A stretch of DNA of 64,000 nt, taken from contig NZ_KB849998.1 of the NCBI RefSeq assembly GCF_000369405.1, forward strand, positions 111,163 to 175,162, read 5' to 3'. Every line of letters starts with the position of its first letter. Position 1 is the first letter of the stretch. The notes under the pieces are model-generated. The model was not told the DNA's origin and searched no databases. It saw only the letters and a program-made list of their open reading frames with translations. The position numbers were made by a program, and so were the translations under genes. Of the stretch, positions 1 through 10,196 are shown piece by piece. This DNA comes from Acinetobacter sp. ANC 3929 (GTDB lineage Bacteria; Pseudomonadota; Gammaproteobacteria; Pseudomonadales; Moraxellaceae).

Positions 1-183
1 CTTAAACCTTTTATAATTAAGATGATCTTCAAGAAATCTTCATTCAAAATTCATTATAATTCGATTAATTTGTTATATTATTACATTACATTTTAGTTTT
101 TTTAAGATTTATCGCTTACCATGTGCTCCGTTAGAGATTCTGGCACACGTTCAGTTGTTTTGAAAATGCGGTAGAGATTCACA

Positions 184-663
184 ATGATTTATGATGTACC
201 TTCAGTAGACCACAGTATGATTCACCCACCCTCGCAACAGGTGGTTATTCCTTATCGAGAGATGCCAAAACTGCCATCGACTTCTGAAATTGATGTGAGT
301 AAGTTCTCTCAGAAGTTGACCAAACGTGCGTCGTATCGTAGCTCATCTCAATGTGCTAAATTCGTCAGAATCGCTTTACAATCTGCTGGTGCAAATATCG
401 TTCAACATCCTGTTGCAGCATCAGACTGGGGACGTACCTTACAACAAATTGGTTATCAGAAAATCACCCCTGAATTTAACAACCCGCAACCAGGCGATAT
501 CTATATTATCCACCGCACCAAGAAGCACCGTTACGGACATATTGCAGGCTTTACAGGTTCACAATGGGTTTCTGACTATAAGCAAACCAGCTATGACGTC
601 TATAAAGATCCAAATGTGACTTATAGCTATTACCGCTTAGCACCGCAATATCCTCAGGCTTAA
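184..663 (+). CDS. CHAP/NlpC-P60-like small protein
   Basis: A 159-residue protein that I read as a cysteine amidase/peptidase-like (CHAP-type) domain. The motif SSQCAKFVR (about residues 54-62) gives a candidate catalytic Cys, and RYGHIAGF (about 116-123) a candidate His, followed by an aromatic-rich end (WVSDY). CHAP domains usually cut peptidoglycan amide bonds, but no signal peptide or membrane segment is visible, so cell-wall work is not proven. It stands alone and converges on tcdA with only 16 bp between the stops. The ribosome site is weak (GAGATTC before the ATG), so an internal start such as MIHPP at residue 12 is possible. Confidence 0.6.
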   Translation: MIYDVPSVDHSMIHPPSQQVVIPYREMPKLPSTSEIDVSKFSQKLTKRASYRSSSQCAKFVRIALQSAGANIVQHPVAASDWGRTLQQIGYQKITPEFNNPQPGDIYIIHRTKKHRYGHIAGFTGSQWVSDYKQTSYDVYKDPNVTYSYYRLAPQYPQA

Positions 664-679
664 TCCATCCAACGTTTAT

Positions 680-1444
680 TTAAGCTCTGATTTTATCCAA
701 TTTCTTTAAGACTTCAGCCACTGCAACCATTGCAAAGCTTGAAGTCACAACCACTGCCGAACCATATCCCCCACAGCGTAGACCAGCGCTTGGGCAAACT
801 TCTGCGCTTGAAAATGGATTATCAATCGAATACACGCAAGTGATGCCGAATTTCTCTTTTGGCTTTTTACAAATTCCTTTCGAACGTAGTTGTGTACGTA
901 GCTTTGCCAACATCGGATCTTGTTCTGTTTTGGATAAGTCTGCGACCCGAATCTTAAGCGGATCCAGCTTTCCACCTGCGCCACCTGAGACAATCAACGG
1001 GATTTTGTTAAAGCGACAATGCAGCATCAAAGCAAATTTGGCTTTGACATCATCAATGCAGTCTAAAATGATCGTCGGAACAGGGTTTAAAATTTCTTTG
1101 AGATTTTCAGGCGTAAGGTAGTCATCAATCACATTCACTTTCATACGTGGATTAATTTGACGGCAACGCTCAGCCATAATTTCAATTTTTTCTTGTCCTA
1201 ACGTCGAGCTCATTGCTGGCAGTTGACGGTTAACATTCGATGCCGCCACCACATCCATATCAACCAAAGTGAGTTCACCAACACCCGTGCGAGCTAATGC
1301 CTCCACAGCCCAGCTCCCCACACCGCCAATACCAATCACCATGACATGGCTTTGCTCATAATGTGCAAACGCATTTTCGCCATAAATTTTTGCAACACCA
1401 GCAAAACGGCGCTCATATTCATCATTTACAGGCACATCAGTCAT
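680..1444 (-). CDS. tcdA: tRNA threonylcarbamoyladenosine dehydratase TcdA
   Basis: A 254-residue ThiF/E1-like enzyme that cyclises t6A37 in ANN-decoding tRNAs to ct6A, using ATP and acting with the CsdA/CsdE sulfur system in relatives. The N-terminal nucleotide-binding loop GIGGVGSWAVEALARTGVG sits near residues 38-56, followed by the E1-type acidic stretch LVDMDVV and the N-x-x-R-Q segment (VNRQLPA). The centre has the DCIDDVKAK block typical of the family, and the length fits E. coli TcdA (about 268). The gene stands alone; its stop faces the stop of the CHAP-like gene. Confidence 0.93.
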   Translation of the reverse strand: MTDVPVNDEYERRFAGVAKIYGENAFAHYEQSHVMVIGIGGVGSWAVEALARTGVGELTLVDMDVVAASNVNRQLPAMSSTLGQEKIEIMAERCRQINPRMKVNVIDDYLTPENLKEILNPVPTIILDCIDDVKAKFALMLHCRFNKIPLIVSGGAGGKLDPLKIRVADLSKTEQDPMLAKLRTQLRSKGICKKPKEKFGITCVYSIDNPFSSAEVCPSAGLRCGGYGSAVVVTSSFAMVAVAEVLKKLDKIRA

Positions 1445-1682
1445 AACAGGGCGATCTATAGCTTTCGATTAAAGCCGTATTTTAACGTGTTTAAACCCGT
1501 TTAGGTTAGCTTGATGAAACTTTGCTTGATGCTTGACCTTGGCGACTTAAAATCAGCAACAACGGCAATTAAATAAAATGCCTACGCAGCCGAGAATAAA
1601 CATAGCGAGGTACCTGATTCAAAGCCTTTATCCAATTTAATTAGGCTCGACAACCTTAACGCTGAGTGCTTGAAATTTAAAC

Positions 1683-1717
1683 AAAAAAAGATGAAAGACT
1701 CACTTTCATCTTTTTTT
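1683..1717. terminator. Bidirectional rho-independent terminator after acnA
   Basis: A perfect hairpin: AAAAAAAGATGAAAG pairs with CTTTCATCTTTTTTT around a 5-base loop. It has an A-run on one side and a T-run on the other, so it can stop transcription on both strands. It lies 16 bp past the acnA stop codon. The rest of 1445-1682, the upstream region of tcdA, shows no other clear element. Confidence 0.85.
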
Positions 1718-1732
1718 GAAGTGACCTATCAC

Positions 1733-4489
1733 TCAGGCAGCAATCAGATTTCGCAATACATAATGCAAGATACCACCTGCTTTAAAGTATTCCACCTCAT
1801 TCAAGGTATCAATGCGGCATAACACTTTGAACTGGTCTTGACTGCCATCTTCTCGTTGTACCTGAATATCCAAAGTCTGATGCGGTTGGATATCATCGGA
1901 GAGTCCATGAATCGAGAGCACCTCTCGACCTGTCAGATTTAAAGATTGACGTGTTTGTCCATCTACAAACTGCAATGGTAATACGCCCATCCCCACCAAA
2001 TTAGAACGGTGAATTCGCTCAAAGCTTTCAGCAATGACTGCTTTTACACCCAACAGGTTCGTACCTTTTGCGGCCCAATCTCGTGATGAACCAGTCCCAT
2101 ATTCTTTACCAGCAATAATCACCAACGGCGTTTTCTGCTGCTGATAAAGCATGGAAGCATCATAAATGGCAAGTTTTTCTCCCGTTGGAATGAAAATGGT
2201 ATTCCCACCTTCTTCACCACCGAGCATTTCATTCTTAATCCGAATATTGGCAAAAGTCCCCCGCATCATCACTTCGTGATTGCCACGTCGAGAACCATAA
2301 GAATTGAAATCTTTAGGTTCAACCCCTTGCTGCTGTAAATAACGTCCTGCTGGACTGTCTTTCTTGATATTGCCTGCCGGAGAGATATGGTCAGTGGTGA
2401 CGGAATCTCCCAAAACTGCCAAGATACGTGCCTGCTCAATATTGGTAATGGCTTTCGGAGGCTGATTAATTTCCTCAAAAAATGGCGGATGTCGAATATA
2501 GGTCGAGTTATCCTGCCAAGCATAAGTCTGACTTTGTGGAATCCGGATCGCTTGCCAAGTTGCATCACCATCAAACACAGCTGCATATTCCTTATGGAAC
2601 ATGTCAGTATTCACTTTTTGCAGTACTTGATCGATTTCAAATTGGCTCGGCCAAATGTCTTTGAGATAAACATCCTGCCCATCTTTGCCTTGGCCAATCG
2701 GCTGCGTAGTTAAATCTGTACGAATATTTCCTGCCAAACCATAGGCAACCACCAATGGAGGAGAAGCCAACCAGTTGGTTTTGACCAATGGATGAACTCG
2801 TCCTTCAAAGTTACGGTTTCCTGAAAGTACCGAAGCAACATTTAAGTCATGGCATTGGATCGCCTCTTCGATCGGTTCTGGTAAAGGTCCAGAGTTACCA
2901 ATACAGGTGGTACAGCCATAACCGACCAAGTTATAGCCTAACGCATCCAAATAAGGCGTTACGCCAGCCGCAGCTAAATAATCAGTAACCACTTTAGAGC
3001 CAGGCGCCAATGAGCTTTTCACCCATGGTTTTCGTTGTAACCCTTTCTCAATTGCTTTTTTCGCCAGCAATCCCGCAGCCAGCATCACACTTGGATTGGA
3101 GGTATTGGTACAGGAGGTAATCGCTGAAATCACCACGTCACCATCGGTCAATGGATATGATTTTCCATCAATGGTGCATGCGGGTTCTTCATGGGCTAAA
3201 TTTGCTTTCTTGGCTTCAACCGCAGTCCCTCCGCCGCCTTCATTTTCCAAACGTTCTTTGGCTTCTTTGGCGGGTTTGAGATTCAACTCCATCAAGGCAT
3301 TAAAGGTCTTTGGAACATCTGACAGCAAAACACGATCTTGTGGACGTTTGGGTCCTGCCAAACTTGCCTGAACCGTTCCCATATCCAAGCTCAATGTATC
3401 GGTAAAGATCGGCTCATCACCCGTATGACGCCACAAGCCCTGCGCTTTACTATAGGCTTCAACTAAATCAATCCGCTCTTGCTTGCGACCTGTCAGCGAT
3501 AAATACCCCAATGTCACCTCATCAACAGGGAAGAAACCACAGGTTGCGCCGTATTCAGGTGCCATATTGGCAATAGTGGCGCGATCCGCTAAGGGTAAAT
3601 CAGCTAAACCATCGCCATAGAATTCAACAAATTTTCCCACCACCCCTTTTTGACGCAGCATTTGCGTAATGGTAAGAACTAAATCAGTCGCAGTAATCCC
3701 TTCGTTCAACTTGCCTGTGAGTTTGAATCCGATCACTTCTGGAATCAACATAGATACGGGCTGTCCTAACATCGCGGCTTCTGCTTCAATCCCACCCACA
3801 CCCCAACCTAAAACCCCCAATCCATTGATCATGGTGGTGTGTGAATCTGTTCCAACGAGCGTATCTGGAAAAGCAAAAACTTGACCTTCATCATCACCTA
3901 ACCACACGGCCTGTGCCAAATACTCCAAATTGACTTGGTGGCAAATCCCAGTCCCAGGCGGCACCACACTAAAGTTATTAAACGCAGATTGTCCCCAACG
4001 CAGGAATTGATAACGCTCACCATTACGTTGCATTTCAATTTCAACATTCTCGGCAAAGGCATTTTCATCAGCAAAATGGTCGACCATAACAGAATGGTCA
4101 ATGACCAAATCTACCGGTGATAAGGGATTGATGAGATTAGGATCACCGCCTGCTTGAGACATTGCAGCGCGCATTGCCGCAAGATCGACTACCGCAGGAA
4201 CACCAGTAAAATCCTGCATCAGCACCCGTGCAGGGCGATACTGAATTTCTTGGTCAGAACTTTTGCTTTTCTGCCAATCCACCAGTGCCTGAATATGCTC
4301 CACTTTTACACTTTTTTGATCTTCAAAACGCAGTAAATTTTCTAGCAAAACCTTTAAAGACTTTGGCAATTGATCAATATTGCCAAGTGTTTCAGCTGCT
4401 CGCGCTAAACTATAAATTTGATAGGATGTCGAACCGACGGTGAGTGTTTGTAATGCATTGAAACTATTGATTTTGCTATATCTGGCCAT
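1733..4489 (-). CDS. acnA: Aconitate hydratase AcnA
   Basis: A 918-residue aconitase of the AcnA/IRP1 type that interconverts citrate and isocitrate in the TCA and glyoxylate cycles. The [4Fe-4S] cysteines are visible in [11 protein letters not shown] and in [12 protein letters not shown]. Other signatures are [25 protein letters not shown] in the N-terminal half and [16 protein letters not shown] in the C-terminal swivel domain. The length is typical of bacterial AcnA (about 890-920). The ATG follows GGAGGG with 7-base spacing. It reads alone and ends in a strong hairpin. Confidence 0.97.
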   Translation of the reverse strand: MARYSKINSFNALQTLTVGSTSYQIYSLARAAETLGNIDQLPKSLKVLLENLLRFEDQKSVKVEHIQALVDWQKSKSSDQEIQYRPARVLMQDFTGVPAVVDLAAMRAAMSQAGGDPNLINPLSPVDLVIDHSVMVDHFADENAFAENVEIEMQRNGERYQFLRWGQSAFNNFSVVPPGTGICHQVNLEYLAQAVWLGDDEGQVFAFPDTLVGTDSHTTMINGLGVLGWGVGGIEAEAAMLGQPVSMLIPEVIGFKLTGKLNEGITATDLVLTITQMLRQKGVVGKFVEFYGDGLADLPLADRATIANMAPEYGATCGFFPVDEVTLGYLSLTGRKQERIDLVEAYSKAQGLWRHTGDEPIFTDTLSLDMGTVQASLAGPKRPQDRVLLSDVPKTFNALMELNLKPAKEAKERLENEGGGGTAVEAKKANLAHEEPACTIDGKSYPLTDGDVVISAITSCTNTSNPSVMLAAGLLAKKAIEKGLQRKPWVKSSLAPGSKVVTDYLAAAGVTPYLDALGYNLVGYGCTTCIGNSGPLPEPIEEAIQCHDLNVASVLSGNRNFEGRVHPLVKTNWLASPPLVVAYGLAGNIRTDLTTQPIGQGKDGQDVYLKDIWPSQFEIDQVLQKVNTDMFHKEYAAVFDGDATWQAIRIPQSQTYAWQDNSTYIRHPPFFEEINQPPKAITNIEQARILAVLGDSVTTDHISPAGNIKKDSPAGRYLQQQGVEPKDFNSYGSRRGNHEVMMRGTFANIRIKNEMLGGEEGGNTIFIPTGEKLAIYDASMLYQQQKTPLVIIAGKEYGTGSSRDWAAKGTNLLGVKAVIAESFERIHRSNLVGMGVLPLQFVDGQTRQSLNLTGREVLSIHGLSDDIQPHQTLDIQVQREDGSQDQFKVLCRIDTLNEVEYFKAGGILHYVLRNLIAA

Positions 4490-4621
4490 AAGGTTACCCT
4501 CCCAGTATTGGCTGATGTGTTTATTATCGATTTCTTACTTTAATGTACCCCTGTTTAAAGACAGATGTGTTCCCTTTTAGTATCTTATTTTTAACAAGAT
4601 TATTGGCTTATTCTCTTAAAA

Positions 4622-5431
4622 TTATAGCTGCAAGGCGGTCAAAGAATTTTGCCATAGCTGAGTTGCAAGTTGAGCCTTAGACTGCTCAAGGCTTTGTGCC
4701 AAACTCTCTAGCACATAAAGCAGGTTAACTGGTGTATTACGGGTACGATGCTCTGTTGAGGTTTGACAACACAACGGCGTCATATCGGGACAATCCGTTT
4801 CAATGACCAAGTTTTCACTGCCAATCGCCTGCACCACTTGATGCAATTTTTTAGCATTTGGATTGGTGATTTGTCCCGTCACCCCGATTTTAAAGCCCAA
4901 TTTAACCAAGGCTTTAGCTTCTTCCACACCACCACTAAAGGCATGGGCAATTCCGCCTAATTTGAATTTTTGTGTTTTTAAAATTGCGATGGTTTCTGCA
5001 TGAGCTTTGCGAATATGTAGCAATACAGGTTTTTGATAGTGGGTGGCCAACGCAAGCTGCTCAATAAAATAATGCTGTTGCTTGGCAAACAATTCTGCTT
5101 GTTTATGTTGTTTTAAAAAAGTGTCTAAACCGATTTCACCCACAGCGACACAATCATTTTGCTGTAAGACCTGCTCTAAGCGGTGTAAATGTTCGGGTTG
5201 ATGTTGTTCGATATAAAATGGATGTAAACCTGGGGCAAGATAGGAGCGCGGTACACTTTCCCAATGTTGTAATTGCTGATGGGTTTGAATCAGATCAGTG
5301 AATCGTGACTCAAGAAAACCGATCAACACCAATGCCTCAACCCCCACCTGTTTTGCCTGTACAGCCAAATGCTGCCGATCATGATCAAAATCGGCAACAT
5401 CAAAATGGGTATGGGTATCAAATAATTGCAT
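4622..5431 (-). CDS. TatD-family metal-dependent hydrolase
   Basis: A 269-residue TIM-barrel hydrolase of the TatD family, whose members have 3'-5' DNase or deoxyribonuclease activity. Metal ligands are visible in order: FDTHTHFD at the N-terminus, GEIGLD (about residues 97-102), HIRKAH (about 139-144), HAFSGG (about 163-168) and ETDCPD near residue 212. The start codon overlaps the stop of the upstream lipoprotein gene (TAATG), so the two are probably translationally coupled. Which paralogue it is (TatD, YcfH or YjjV type) cannot be decided here, so no symbol is given. Confidence 0.88.
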   Translation of the reverse strand: MQLFDTHTHFDVADFDHDRQHLAVQAKQVGVEALVLIGFLESRFTDLIQTHQQLQHWESVPRSYLAPGLHPFYIEQHQPEHLHRLEQVLQQNDCVAVGEIGLDTFLKQHKQAELFAKQQHYFIEQLALATHYQKPVLLHIRKAHAETIAILKTQKFKLGGIAHAFSGGVEEAKALVKLGFKIGVTGQITNPNAKKLHQVVQAIGSENLVIETDCPDMTPLCCQTSTEHRTRNTPVNLLYVLESLAQSLEQSKAQLATQLWQNSLTALQL

Positions 5432-6342
5432 TAGCTTTTGGTTTTATCACTTGCAACAGGCGCAGAGGCTGCTGGTGTATCTATTTTAGGCAAATATTCA
5501 GGTTTTAATATACCTTGCAATTCACTAAATGGGATCACTAAACGTGGTAAGCCAACCACATAAGGTCCAATTTCATATTCACCATATTGCAGAATTAAAC
5601 CTTGCTCACCCAACAAGAAGTTATCTGTCACTTGGAATGGCCATGCCTGTTCATACTCCTTCGGATCAGTTGCAAGTTTGGAATCAACAATCCATGTCTT
5701 AAAGGCTTCATGCGCCAATTTATCTAAAGCTGCTTTCTGCTTCGGCAATAACAGATCATGCAATTGAATCTGTTTTTGACTCGCTAAATCAAAGTTATAG
5801 TAGTGTTGTGAGGTTGAACCATGCGCTCCGCCCAAATAACTACTACTATTCAACACCACGGTTGCCAGCTTGCCTTTAGGCTGTAAAATTTTAGGCTTAA
5901 TCATCAAGCTAATCTGATGGCTACTGCTCAATGCTTTTAGTTCTTCATCAATTTTGACAAATGAATCTGCATATAATTGTGCTTGGCTGTCTAAACTTGA
6001 TTTTGACTCCGCAGTCTTTGGCGTAGATGCAGCAGTCTCTGCATCAACCACCTCTAGCATTTTGCTGAGTTGGTCTAAAATCTGTTGATCCAGTAATTGA
6101 TCAATAAATGGGAAATTACTTTGTAATCGTTCAACGGTAAAATCAGGACAAGTATTACCCTTACATTCGGGTAATTTCACCTGAATTTTGACGGTTTCCC
6201 CTTGTAAAACAGGTTCAGCCTGTTGTTGCACCGCAGGTGGATCCGTCGGTTTATCCTGTGATTCTTTCGGCTCTGATTTCGGCTGACACGCTGCAAGTAA
6301 AATTGCACATGCAAGAACGCTAAATTTATAAAATGTTTTCAT
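5431..6342 (-). CDS. DUF3298/RsiV-type lipoprotein
   Basis: A 303-residue predicted lipoprotein. The signal peptide ends in the lipobox LLAAC at residues 15-19, followed by a Pro/Lys/Gln-rich linker. The C-terminal two thirds resemble DUF3298/DUF4163 (RsiV-like) periplasmic domains: SSYLGGAHGSTSQHYYNFDL (about 168-187) is the typical GGAH..T block, followed by LLPKQKAALDKLAHEAF and a YEIGPYVVGLPRLVIPFSEL core. Such domains occur in anti-sigma factors and in stand-alone envelope proteins, and the role here is unknown. It is coupled to the TatD-family gene downstream. Confidence 0.75.
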   Translation of the reverse strand: MKTFYKFSVLACAILLAACQPKSEPKESQDKPTDPPAVQQQAEPVLQGETVKIQVKLPECKGNTCPDFTVERLQSNFPFIDQLLDQQILDQLSKMLEVVDAETAASTPKTAESKSSLDSQAQLYADSFVKIDEELKALSSSHQISLMIKPKILQPKGKLATVVLNSSSYLGGAHGSTSQHYYNFDLASQKQIQLHDLLLPKQKAALDKLAHEAFKTWIVDSKLATDPKEYEQAWPFQVTDNFLLGEQGLILQYGEYEIGPYVVGLPRLVIPFSELQGILKPEYLPKIDTPAASAPVASDKTKS

Positions 6343-6450
6343 TTAAAACCTATCAGCATTGTTATTACACAGGATTTTTAAATGCTATCGAAGTTCATGC
6401 AAAACCGCTAGCAGCACATGCAATTTCTATACGAAACTCAAGCAACTAGA

Positions 6451-7278
6451 TTAAAACATTTGCTGATAAATTTCAGGTTGCAGCATCTGTTTGCTTTGTT
6501 CCGTGGTTAAATAAATATCCAACTGCGGTGCATCCTTACTAATTTCATTGGCACGATAATGTAGTCCAATACCTTCACCATCAAAGAACCAATCTGCTTG
6601 CCCCCAATACAGTTTTTTTGGAACCTGCTTTTTGACTTCTGAAGACTGCTTCTCAATCCATTGTTGGTAATGCACTTGAATAATTTCGTTCAATGCATTT
6701 TGCTGATTCTTCTGAATTACATCTAAAATGCTGACACTTTTTTGCAGCTTGCGGTCGGCGATAAAGAAATAGAAACGATCTTTCACCGCAATATCTTCTT
6801 GTTGTGCATTTACTCCGACTTGCAACAACACATATTGATTACGCTGCGAAGCGATCCGTGTATTTAAATGCAATTCATACGCTTTATTTTTAGAATATTT
6901 ATCCTGCCATTCATCTGACTTTTTCACATACGCATTAATCGCTTGTTGCAGGGTCAAGTTTTTATTCAGCTCAATCTGCTGTTGAATCACATTGGCCTGA
7001 TTTTTCGCAATCCATGCATTCAGCCAATCATCCTGTGTCTTGATGGTTTGAATATCGACATCAATACAGTTTTTCTTTTCGCAGAATGGCAAAGCATAAT
7101 CTGCCTTCGCCTCTTTCATATTTAAATAAGGTAAAACTTCGGCTTTTTCAGTAGTCGCTGCTGCTTGCTCTTTGTTCTTGGCTGTATCAGTCTCGTTTTT
7201 GTTAGGATGATCACATGCCGTTAAAGCCATCATTCCAATCAATACACTGACAGCAAAAAGTGGTTTTAAAGTGTTCAT
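6451..7278 (-). CDS. Predicted lipoprotein, DUF3298-like relative
   Basis: A 275-residue lipoprotein. I place the start at the ATG of MNTLKPLFAVSVLIG rather than 30 bases upstream, because AAAGGA sits 7 bases before it and the upstream residues are charged, unlike a signal peptide. The lipobox is MALTAC. The mature part shares with its neighbour an N-terminal Cys pair (FCEKKNCIDVDI against ECKGNTCPDFTV) and a C-terminal segment GEGIGLHYRANEISKDAPQLDIYL that parallels GLILQYGEYEIGPYVVGLPRL. The two genes therefore look like diverged paralogues 108 bp apart. The function is unknown. Confidence 0.7.
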   Translation of the reverse strand: MNTLKPLFAVSVLIGMMALTACDHPNKNETDTAKNKEQAAATTEKAEVLPYLNMKEAKADYALPFCEKKNCIDVDIQTIKTQDDWLNAWIAKNQANVIQQQIELNKNLTLQQAINAYVKKSDEWQDKYSKNKAYELHLNTRIASQRNQYVLLQVGVNAQQEDIAVKDRFYFFIADRKLQKSVSILDVIQKNQQNALNEIIQVHYQQWIEKQSSEVKKQVPKKLYWGQADWFFDGEGIGLHYRANEISKDAPQLDIYLTTEQSKQMLQPEIYQQMF

Positions 7279-7300
7279 CGCATCATCCTTTATTTTAATC

Positions 7301-7412
7301 CCTCCCAACCTCCCTTTAATAAAGGGAGGAGCATCACGAATTTAAATACTTAAAACTCGTGACAGAGTCCCTCTTTCATAAAGATGGGTGAGGAGCGTTC
7401 AAGCTCCGCAAG
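7301..7412. repeat. Intergenic hairpin repeat near prfC end
   Basis: The gap holds a perfect 9-bp stem (CCTCCCTTT / AAAGGGAGG, 7309-7329, 3-base loop) and a related CCCTC...GGGTGAGGAGC block with GAGCGTTCAAGCTC. It looks like a dispersed intergenic repeat more than a simple terminator, because a long T-run is lacking. It may still end prfC transcripts on the minus strand. Confidence 0.45.
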
Positions 7413-7419
7413 GGAGATT

Positions 7420-9009
7420 CTAGTGTTCTCGTGTGTTACGGAACTGAATATCTGGCCAGCGTTCTTGCATCAATTGCAAGTTTACACGGCTTGGTGCGAG
7501 GTAAGTTAAGTGACCACCACCATCAACTGAAAGCTGATCATGTGCCTTCTTCTTAAACTCATTCAGAATCTTGTCATCATCACAATGCACCCAACGAACC
7601 GTATGAACACTGACTGGCTCATAAATACAATCCACTTTATATTCTTCTTTTAAGCGATAAGCGACCACATCAAACTGTAACACCCCGACAGCACCCACAA
7701 TCAAGTCGTTACTGATTTGTGGCATGAAGACCTGAGTTGCACCCTCTTCGGATAATTCTTTCAGACCTTTCTGTAGCTGTTTCGATTTCAAAGGATCTTT
7801 GAGGCGAACGCGACGGAACATTTCAGGCGCGAAGTGTGGAATCCCTGTGAAATGCAGATTTTCACCGCTGGTAAACGTATCGCCAATCTGAATGGTACCG
7901 TGGTTATGTAAACCAATGATATCACCAGGCCAAGCTTCTTCGAGGTGCTCACGCTCACCCGCAAGGAAAGTCAATGCATCACTGATACGTACATCTTTAC
8001 CAATACGCACATGATTCATTTTCAAACCTTTTTCATATTTACCCGAACAGATACGCATAAAGGCAATACGGTCACGGTGTTTCGGATCCATGTTGGCTTG
8101 AATTTTAAAGACAAAGCCAGTAAACCCTTCTTCATTGGCATCCACAATACGTTCTTGGGTTGGATGTGCTTTGGGTTGTGGCGCCCAATTGATAAAGGTG
8201 TCCAGTACATGATCAACGGCAAAGTTACCCAAGGCTGTACCAAACAAAACTGGTGTTTGTTTCCCTTGCAAAAATAATTCACGGTCTAATGGTTCATTTG
8301 CCATTTGGACCAATTCAAGAGATTCCTCGAAAGATGCCCACGCCAACTCACCAACTTTTTCACGAATATCCGCATGGTCATAGCCATCACGAACATCGAT
8401 ATCTGTAATCGTTGAGCCAAAACCTGCTTTATAGACATACAGTTTGTTTTCAAGCAGATTGTAAACACCTGCAAAATCACGTCCCATACCCAAAGGCCAT
8501 GTAATTGGAACACAGCGAATATTCAGGACATTTTCAATTTCATCAAGCAACTCTAAAGGCTCGCGAATTTCACGGTCCATTTTGTTGACGAATGAAATGA
8601 TTGGCGTGTCGCGCATACGACACACTTCCATCAATTTAATGGTACGTTCTTCGACACCTTTGGCGCCATCGATTACCATGAGAGCAGAATCGACAGCCGT
8701 TAAAGTACGATAGGTATCTTCCGAGAAGTCTTCATGTCCTGGGGTATCAAGTAAGTTGATGGTGTGCTTTTTATAAGGGAACTGCATCACCGACGTGGTA
8801 ATCGAAATCCCACGCTCTTTTTCCATTTCCATCCAGTCAGATGTCGCAGAACGGTCAGACTTACGACTTTTAACCATCCCCGCAACCTGAATCGCCTTAC
8901 CCCATAACAACAGTTTTTCTGTCATGGTGGTCTTACCCGCATCGGGGTGGGAAATAATAGCAAAGGTTCTACGAACCTTTACCTGATTAGCTAATTCATC
9001 TTTAAACAT
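7420..9009 (-). CDS. prfC: Peptide chain release factor 3 (hybrid with island 5' end)
   Basis: A 529-residue GTPase that recycles RF1/RF2 after termination. The G-motifs are clear: [13 protein letters not shown] (about residues 20-32), [12 protein letters not shown] and NKMDRE, followed by RF3 domains II and III to the end ([12 protein letters not shown]). The gene is intact in length. Its first 17-22 codons and upstream region come from the genomic island, because the att core lies at 8945-8967 inside the gene and the displaced native 5' end is found at 52533-52597. Expression must now use island-supplied upstream DNA. Confidence 0.96.
   Translation of the reverse strand: MFKDELANQVKVRRTFAIISHPDAGKTTMTEKLLLWGKAIQVAGMVKSRKSDRSATSDWMEMEKERGISITTSVMQFPYKKHTINLLDTPGHEDFSEDTYRTLTAVDSALMVIDGAKGVEERTIKLMEVCRMRDTPIISFVNKMDREIREPLELLDEIENVLNIRCVPITWPLGMGRDFAGVYNLLENKLYVYKAGFGSTITDIDVRDGYDHADIREKVGELAWASFEESLELVQMANEPLDRELFLQGKQTPVLFGTALGNFAVDHVLDTFINWAPQPKAHPTQERIVDANEEGFTGFVFKIQANMDPKHRDRIAFMRICSGKYEKGLKMNHVRIGKDVRISDALTFLAGEREHLEEAWPGDIIGLHNHGTIQIGDTFTSGENLHFTGIPHFAPEMFRRVRLKDPLKSKQLQKGLKELSEEGATQVFMPQISNDLIVGAVGVLQFDVVAYRLKEEYKVDCIYEPVSVHTVRWVHCDDDKILNEFKKKAHDQLSVDGGGHLTYLAPSRVNLQLMQERWPDIQFRNTREH
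8945..8967. other. Left attachment core in prfC
   Basis: This 23-bp stretch matches 52533-52555 with a single difference (A against C at the 15th base). It lies inside prfC over codons encoding TFAIISHP, so recombination here preserves the protein sequence. The exact crossover point inside the core cannot be fixed by eye. Confidence 0.82.
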
Positions 9010-9024
9010 GAGAAAAATCTACAA

Positions 9025-9062
9025 TATGTACACAGTTATGTACACATTTCTAAATATGTACC
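9025..9062 (+). repeat. Left arm-type repeats (TATGTACACA)
   Basis: TATGTACACA occurs at 9025-9034 and 9037-9046 (12-bp step), with a shortened TATGTACC at 9055-9062. The same decamer occurs twice with the same 12-bp step at the other end of the island (52359, 52371). I infer integrase arm-binding sites, although they also lie in the prfC promoter region. Confidence 0.6.
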
Positions 9063-9191
9063 AAAACTGAAAAAAGTGGGAATTCAAAATTGGCGTAATT
9101 GTAGCAGATTTAGAGTTATATAGGCATAGTTGGTAATCCAGTGGCTTGGGGAATTGAGCCATCGTTTGGGCACCTACGGAACCACTTAGTT

Positions 9192-10196
9192 TTATAAACT
9201 CAATCTATACCTTTGCTTCGGACTTTTCGGCTTATTTGGGATTGTACGCTCAATCAAATTTGCTTCTATAGCAGGATTCAAGTAATTCTTTTGGAACGTT
9301 GCTCGATGAGTTAATCCAACCAATTGCATCAATTCAGCCAAAGTGTAGTCTTCTTGCTTCATTGCCGAAATTAAACGCTGAACTTGGTCGCTCACTTGTA
9401 CGTCAACTTGAGCGGTAACATGATCGCTATCTTGAGCGGTATCATTTGAACTCAGGATTGCATCTAAGATCATCTGCAAAATATATTCAATAAATGGTGC
9501 TGAATCAGTCCGATCGGTACTTGTTTGCAAAGCCTCATAGTAGGCTTTCTGATTTTGATGAATCAAACTCTCAACTGGAATATTAGCAAAGATTGGGTTC
9601 CATCTGCTTAATATTAAAGTTTGCCATAGCCTTCCCATTCGACCATTGCCGTCCGCAAATGGATGGATAAACTCAAACTCATAGTGGAAGACTGAGCTTT
9701 GAATCAGTGGATGTATATCGCTGTCATTCAACCAATCAAGTAAATCAGCCATCAAACGGTTAATCTGATTCGCAGGTGGAGCCATATGCACCACTCGATT
9801 ACCTGACATCACACCAACACCACCATGACGATATTGACCGACTTCATCAATCAAGCCTGTCATTAAAATTTGATGCGCTTGTAATAAGTCTGATTCTTGG
9901 CTTGGTTGCCACTGCTGAAAAGCTTCATAGGCTTTGATTGCGTTACGAACTTCCTGTACTTCTTTCGGAGGTGCAATTACTGTCTTACCATTAAGGATCG
10001 CTGTGATTTGTTCAGTACTGAGAGTATTTCCTTCTATTGCTAGTGAGCCTTGAATGGTACGGATACGATTGGCTTTACGAAGTTTTAGATTGTCTTGGAT
10101 TTCCTCTAAAACAGTCAAACGCCCTATATTCTCACTGATCTGTGCAATTAGATGGATGATTTTTGATGTGATGGTATAAGGCGGTTGGTATTTCAT
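9192..10196 (-). CDS. Fic-family AMPylase-type protein
   Basis: A 334-residue Fic protein; the family typically transfers AMP from ATP to Ser/Thr/Tyr side chains. The complete catalytic motif HPFADGNGRMGR is at residues 178-189. An N-terminal inhibitory motif of the (S/T)xxxE(G/N) form is visible as SLAIEGN (51-57), so it should be an auto-inhibited class II Fic enzyme. The C-terminus looks like a winged helix (YTLAELMQLVGLTHRATFQKNYL). It overlaps the preceding DUF6035 gene by an ATGA junction and is the last gene of the mod-res operon. Its target is unknown. Confidence 0.88.
   Translation of the reverse strand: MKYQPPYTITSKIIHLIAQISENIGRLTVLEEIQDNLKLRKANRIRTIQGSLAIEGNTLSTEQITAILNGKTVIAPPKEVQEVRNAIKAYEAFQQWQPSQESDLLQAHQILMTGLIDEVGQYRHGGVGVMSGNRVVHMAPPANQINRLMADLLDWLNDSDIHPLIQSSVFHYEFEFIHPFADGNGRMGRLWQTLILSRWNPIFANIPVESLIHQNQKAYYEALQTSTDRTDSAPFIEYILQMILDAILSSNDTAQDSDHVTAQVDVQVSDQVQRLISAMKQEDYTLAELMQLVGLTHRATFQKNYLNPAIEANLIERTIPNKPKSPKQRYRLSL

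Noticed and set aside
2269..4443. Many frames opposite or out of frame with acnA
   Set aside because: All lie within the strongly conserved aconitase coding sequence and have no independent support.
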